Positions 60,794 to 64,000 of a DNA stretch of 64,000 bases are shown in pieces; position 1 is the stretch's first letter, and the number at the start of each line of letters is the position of its first letter. The DNA comes from Streptomyces sp. F001 (GTDB taxonomy: Bacteria; Actinomycetota; Actinomycetes; Streptomycetales; Streptomycetaceae): NCBI RefSeq assembly GCF_004187715.1, contig NZ_QZWF01000005.1, positions 310,001-374,000 on the forward strand, written 5' to 3'. Made by a program: the position numbers and the translations under genes. A model generated the notes under the pieces. That model was not told the origin of the DNA. It ran no database searches and worked only from the letters and a program-made list of their open reading frames with translations.

Positions 60794-62400
60794 CCGGATT
60801 CAGCGAGTCGGCGGAGACGATGTCCCTCGTCGCCTTCTCCGCCGTGGTCACGATCACGCTGCTGCTGTGCGTGATGACCGGCCCGGACCGGGACGACCTC
60901 GACGAGTTCTACACCGGCTACAGCTCTCTGTCCCCCATGCGCAACGGCCTGGCGATCGCGGGAGACTACATCTCCGCCGCGACCGTGCTGGGCACCGGCG
61001 GGGTGATCGCGCTGTACGGCTACGACGGGATCGTCCTCGCGCTGAGTACGGCGCTGTCGTTGATGCTGCTGATGTTCCTGCTGGCGGAACCTCTGCGGAA
61101 CGCGGGGCGTTTCACGATGGGCGATGCCTTCGCGCGCCGTATGCCGGGGCGGTGTGTGCGGGTGACCGCCTGTGCGGTGACGCTGGCCGCACTGATGCCG
61201 ATGATGCTGGTGCAGCTCGCGGGTACAGGGCAGTTGATGGCGTTTCTGCTGGGCTTCTCCGGCGAGGAGTTGAAGACGGGCTGCATCATCGGGCTGGGCG
61301 TCCTGATGATCAGCTACGCGGCGATCGGCGGGATGAAGGGCACCGCTCTCATCCAGACACTGAAGATGGTGATGCTGCTCGGGTCCGGCGCGGTGGTGGC
61401 CGTACTCGTCCTGAACAAGTTCGACTGGAATCCGGCCGCGTTGTTCGACCGGGCAGCGCAGCAGAGCGGCGTGGGGTCCGACTTCCTCAGCTCCGGGCTG
61501 CAGTTCGCGGGCGGCCCGGCCCCCCGCCTCGACATGATCACCTCCCAGCTGGCGGTCGTCCTCGGTGCGGCCTGCCTGCCGCATGTCACGATGCGCATGT
61601 ACACGGCGTCCAGCGCCCGCCAGGTGCGCCGGTCCATGTCCTGGGCGGTGTCGAGTGTCGTCGTCTTCGTCCTGATCATCACGGTCGTCGGCGTCGGCGC
61701 GACCGCGCTGATCGGCCGCGAGACGATCGCCGGGGCGGACCCTCAGGGGAACTCGGCGTATCTGCTGGGCTCCCAGGCCGCGTTCGGCGCGGAGGTGTCC
61801 ACGGCCGAGACGTTCCTGTTCACAGCGATCACCACGGCGGTGTTCCTGACCGTGCTCGCCTCGGTCGCGGGCATGATCCTCGCCTGCGCCAACTCCCTGG
61901 CCCACGACGTCTTCGCCGGCCGTGTACAGGAGATGTCGCCCCGCCGTGAGATGGCCCTCGCCCGCATCTCCGCCCTGGCCGTCGGCGTCCCGGCCATCCT
62001 GCTGGCGACCTTGGTCCAGCACCGCAGCCTGCAACCCCTGGTGACGCTGTCCTTCTCCCTGGGCGCCTCCGCCCTCGCCCCCGCCCTCGTCTACAGCCTG
62101 TTCTGGCGCCGCTACACCCGCACCGGTCTGCTGAGCACCCTCATCGGCGGCTCCCTGTCCGTCCTGCTGCTGATGCCGGGCACCAACCTCGTCTCCGGGT
62201 CCCCCGCCTCCGCCTTCCCCGAGGCCGACTTCAACTACTTCCCGTTCACCACGACCGCCCTGATCTCCGTCCCCCTCGGCTTCGCCTTCGGCTGGCTGGG
62301 CACGCTCGCCTCCGGCCGGCAGAAGTCGGACGAGCAGCGCCGGCAGTACGAGGCGGTGGAGGGGTGGATCCTGGCCGGCGCGGTGCGGCGCAGGGGGTGA
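60790..62400 (+). CDS. Sodium:solute symporter, ActP-like (acetate/monocarboxylate) family
   Basis: 536 aa, 13-14 transmembrane helices. SSS family features are DEFYTGYSSLSPMRNGLAIAGDYISAATVLGTGGVIALYGYDG, RMPGRCVRVTACAVTLAALMPMMLVQLAGTGQLMAFLLG, YAAIGGMKGTALIQTLKMVML and GAACLPHVTMRMYTASSARQVRRSM. Coupling with DUF485 indicates an ActP/MctC-type carboxylate importer. ATG 60790 overlaps the DUF485 stop as ATGA. Exact substrate unknown. Confidence 0.92.
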   Translation: MTGFSESAETMSLVAFSAVVTITLLLCVMTGPDRDDLDEFYTGYSSLSPMRNGLAIAGDYISAATVLGTGGVIALYGYDGIVLALSTALSLMLLMFLLAEPLRNAGRFTMGDAFARRMPGRCVRVTACAVTLAALMPMMLVQLAGTGQLMAFLLGFSGEELKTGCIIGLGVLMISYAAIGGMKGTALIQTLKMVMLLGSGAVVAVLVLNKFDWNPAALFDRAAQQSGVGSDFLSSGLQFAGGPAPRLDMITSQLAVVLGAACLPHVTMRMYTASSARQVRRSMSWAVSSVVVFVLIITVVGVGATALIGRETIAGADPQGNSAYLLGSQAAFGAEVSTAETFLFTAITTAVFLTVLASVAGMILACANSLAHDVFAGRVQEMSPRREMALARISALAVGVPAILLATLVQHRSLQPLVTLSFSLGASALAPALVYSLFWRRYTRTGLLSTLIGGSLSVLLLMPGTNLVSGSPASAFPEADFNYFPFTTTALISVPLGFAFGWLGTLASGRQKSDEQRRQYEAVEGWILAGAVRRRG

Positions 62401-62418
62401 GACCGGCCGGCCCCCACG

Positions 62419-63309
62419 TCACTCCGCCTGCGCACGGTTCCCCATCAGCTTGGCGAGACTGCTGCGTACGTAGTCCATGTGCGCCTGCACCTTGTCCCAC
62501 TGCTCCCCGTGCTCCCGCAGCACCCCCTCCGTCTCCCGCTCGATACGGTCCTCCTCGGCCCGGGCCTGAGCGAGAACCTCCTCGGCCCGGGCCTGGGCCT
62601 GCTCCTGCCACTGCCGGTCGGACTCCGCGGCGGCGGCCAGGTCCTGTTCCGCCTCGGACAGCGCGGCCTCGGCGCGGGCCATCCGTTCGGCGAAGTGCGC
62701 ATCCAGCGCTGCCGTGCTGTCCTCGGCCTCCTGCTCGGCGGACGCCCACCGCTGGGCGTGCTCCTTCTCCTGCTCGGCCAGCATCGCCGCCGTGCGCTGC
62801 CGCACCTCACGCAACGCGGCGACGGCTTCCTTACGGCTCTCCTTCACCTCACGCCGGGCAGTGCCCCGGAGCTCGTCGGCCTCGGCCTGCGCCGCGAGCA
62901 AGCGCTGACGGGCGTGTTCCTCGGCGTCCGCGCGCAGCGCATCGGCCTCTTCCTGCGCGGTCCGGCGCACCTCCAGGGCGTGCGACTCGGCATCCGCAAC
63001 CCACTCGTCCACCGCACTCCGCGCCTCCTCGCGCAGGACCGCCGCCTCCTCCTGCGCGAGCTGGAAAAGAAGCCGAGCGCGCTCCCCGAGCGCCTCGTAC
63101 GTCTGCGGAGGGAGCTGCTCGACCGTCTCCCGCAGCCGCTCCACCTCCGCCTCCATCTCCCGGGCGAGCACGGTGAGGCGGGCCGCGCGTTCCCAGGCAC
63201 CGTCACGATCCACGGAGAGCGCGAAGGCGTACGCGTCGACCTGCTCGGGGCGATAACCGCGCCCCCGGACGATCACGAAGCCATGCGACGACACCGATGC
63301 ACTACTCAT
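62419..63309 (-). CDS. DivIVA-like coiled-coil protein (often annotated cellulose-binding protein)
   Basis: 296 aa. The N-terminal block SSHGFVIVRGRGYRPEQVDAYAFALSVDRDGAWERAARL resembles the DivIVA N-domain (G-Y-x-xxxVDxF). The rest is almost continuous coiled coil rich in Glu, Ala, Arg and Gln (EAEVERLRETVEQL to ARAEEDRIERETEGVLREHGEQW). Streptomyces has several such proteins (Scy, FilP, DivIVA-like) in polar growth or scaffolding; the cellulose-binding label is historical. The start context is weak (GAGGGG ~10 bases upstream). Confidence 0.8.
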   Translation of the reverse strand: MSSASVSSHGFVIVRGRGYRPEQVDAYAFALSVDRDGAWERAARLTVLAREMEAEVERLRETVEQLPPQTYEALGERARLLFQLAQEEAAVLREEARSAVDEWVADAESHALEVRRTAQEEADALRADAEEHARQRLLAAQAEADELRGTARREVKESRKEAVAALREVRQRTAAMLAEQEKEHAQRWASAEQEAEDSTAALDAHFAERMARAEAALSEAEQDLAAAAESDRQWQEQAQARAEEVLAQARAEEDRIERETEGVLREHGEQWDKVQAHMDYVRSSLAKLMGNRAQAE

Positions 63310-63414
63310 TCCAGAACCCCTCGAACCCCTTGAAAGACGTCCATGTCGCGCACATCTTGATGGATCAGACGGAAGCGTTCATAACGCGACACTCCGCGCA
63401 CAAGGTACGTAAAC

Positions 63415-63454
63415 AAAGGGCCGGGCCCGGTCACACGACCGGGCCCGGCCCTTT
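63415..63454. terminator. Strong terminator between the SUKH-like and coiled-coil genes
   Basis: AAAGGGCCGGGCCCGGT (63415-63431) and ACCGGGCCCGGCCCTTT (63438-63454) form a perfect 17-bp stem with a 6-base loop, followed on the minus strand by GTTTACG. It ends the gene at 63480 upstream of the coiled-coil gene. Confidence 0.92.
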
Positions 63455-63479
63455 CACACGTCCTGTCGTCACCCCAGGG

Positions 63480-64000
63480 TCACAGCAAGCCGTCCCACAT
63501 CTGCTCCAGCAGCACCGACCACCAGCTCTCCGGCGAACCCAGCGCCGCCGGATCGAGTGAGGCCAACTGGGCCTGGAAATCGACGGTCCAACGGCCCGCC
63601 TGCTCCTGGTTCAGCCCGAACCGCAGCCGCCACATCCGCCCGAGCAGCGCCAGACAGCGCACGAACTCCGGCAGCCCGGTGTTCACGAACTGCGGCGGCA
63701 CCGGCGCACCACCCGGCCCGGCCTCCACCGGCACCGCCACGATGTTCGCCGTGCCGTACTGCACACAGATCGCCTTGCCGAAATCGCTGCCCATCACCAG
63801 GTACGAGCCCGCGTCCGACGCCGGCTGCACCCCGCGCTCGGCAGCCAGCTCCGCCAGCGTCGGCACCGGCCGCCCCGGCTGGGCCTGCGCCCAGAAGAAC
63901 GGGCCCATGTCCAGCGGCAGCCCCGCCATCACCAGCGTCTGCGCCACCACCGGCGGCACCCCCTGCCGGGACACCGCCGCCTGCTCGAACCGGAACACCC
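63480..64000 (-). CDS. SUKH-like (SMI1/KNR4 superfamily) immunity-type protein, partial
   Basis: Truncated by the window edge; at least 172 residues of the C-terminal part are visible. Segments such as PVPTLAELAAERGVQPASDAGSYLVMGSDFGKAICVQYGTANIVAVPVEAGPGG and PQFVNTGLPEFVRCLALLGRMWRLRFGLNQEQA fit SUKH-4 immunity proteins. The reading frame continues upstream, so the GTG at 63998 is unlikely to be the start. If the assignment holds, it may protect against a polymorphic toxin encoded outside the window. Confidence 0.65.
   Translation of the reverse strand, partial: VFRFEQAAVSRQGVPPVVAQTLVMAGLPLDMGPFFWAQAQPGRPVPTLAELAAERGVQPASDAGSYLVMGSDFGKAICVQYGTANIVAVPVEAGPGGAPVPPQFVNTGLPEFVRCLALLGRMWRLRFGLNQEQAGRWTVDFQAQLASLDPAALGSPESWWSVLLEQMWDGLL

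Overview
The window is high-GC actinobacterial chromosome with a strong preference for G/C at third codon positions, GTG/TTG starts, very short intergenic spacers and frequent 4-base ATGA/GTGA overlaps. Together with a hut operon, the UUA-reading tRNA-Leu of the bldA type, paired rpf genes, a WhiJ/AbaA-like regulator set, enolase and mfd, it is a Streptomyces core-chromosome segment. From memory the order resembles the S. coelicolor interval from about SCO3070 to SCO3120. That match was not checked by search.

Layout. 1-3.8 kb: a leftward histidine-degradation operon (hutU, an M20 amidohydrolase, hutF), with a divergent orphan PLP decarboxylase. 5.4-7.7 kb: a cluster of three Roadblock/LC7-like proteins around a DUF4388/winged-helix-like protein, with no GTPase. 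8.3-14.1 kb: an RpiR regulator and a histidine-ammonia-lyase-like enzyme whose MIO tripeptide is not Ala-Ser-Gly, divergent from a complete quaternary-ammonium (ProU/OpuC-type) ABC importer. 14.2-25 kb: housekeeping and accessory genes, including cystathionine beta-synthase, an SGNH hydrolase, an acyltransferase, a thiolase with a KstR2-like box, a Bax inhibitor-1 homologue, PobA and DoxX. At 25.2 kb lies tRNA-Leu(UAA), bldA. 25.7-29 kb holds the first ABC/FtsX pair. 29-33.6 kb holds a CFA-like methyltransferase, a Uma2 protein and a WhiJ/AbaA-like regulatory set.

33.7-40.8 kb carries NDH-2 with a Rex-type operator, Ppx/GppA, DUF501, a FtsB/DivIC-type divisome protein, enolase, and rpfA with a c-di-AMP (ydaO-type) leader. 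41-50 kb carries rpfC, a P450, MazG, a SurA-like lipoprotein, a Ser/Thr kinase operon, a GNAT, a NUDIX remnant and an HNH lipoprotein. 50.3-58.2 kb carries mfd, a Phd/VapC toxin-antitoxin pair and the second ABC/FtsX pair. 58.6-64 kb carries an MFS exporter, a DUF485 plus acetate-type symporter pair, a DivIVA-like coiled-coil protein and a partial SUKH-like protein.

The most interesting candidate system is the 8.3-14.1 kb locus. A lyase lacking the normal cofactor tripeptide sits beside a betaine-type importer, which suggests uptake and trimethylamine elimination from a betaine such as hercynine or ergothioneine. The (thio)urocanate formed could feed the nearby HutU. This is inference.

Quality caveat: at least six conserved genes (hutF, one Roadblock gene, P450, Ser/Thr kinase, its upstream membrane gene, DUF485) are each broken by one extra or missing base, mostly in G/C runs. 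Conserved sequence continues on both sides, so sequencing or assembly error is at least as likely as genuine decay.
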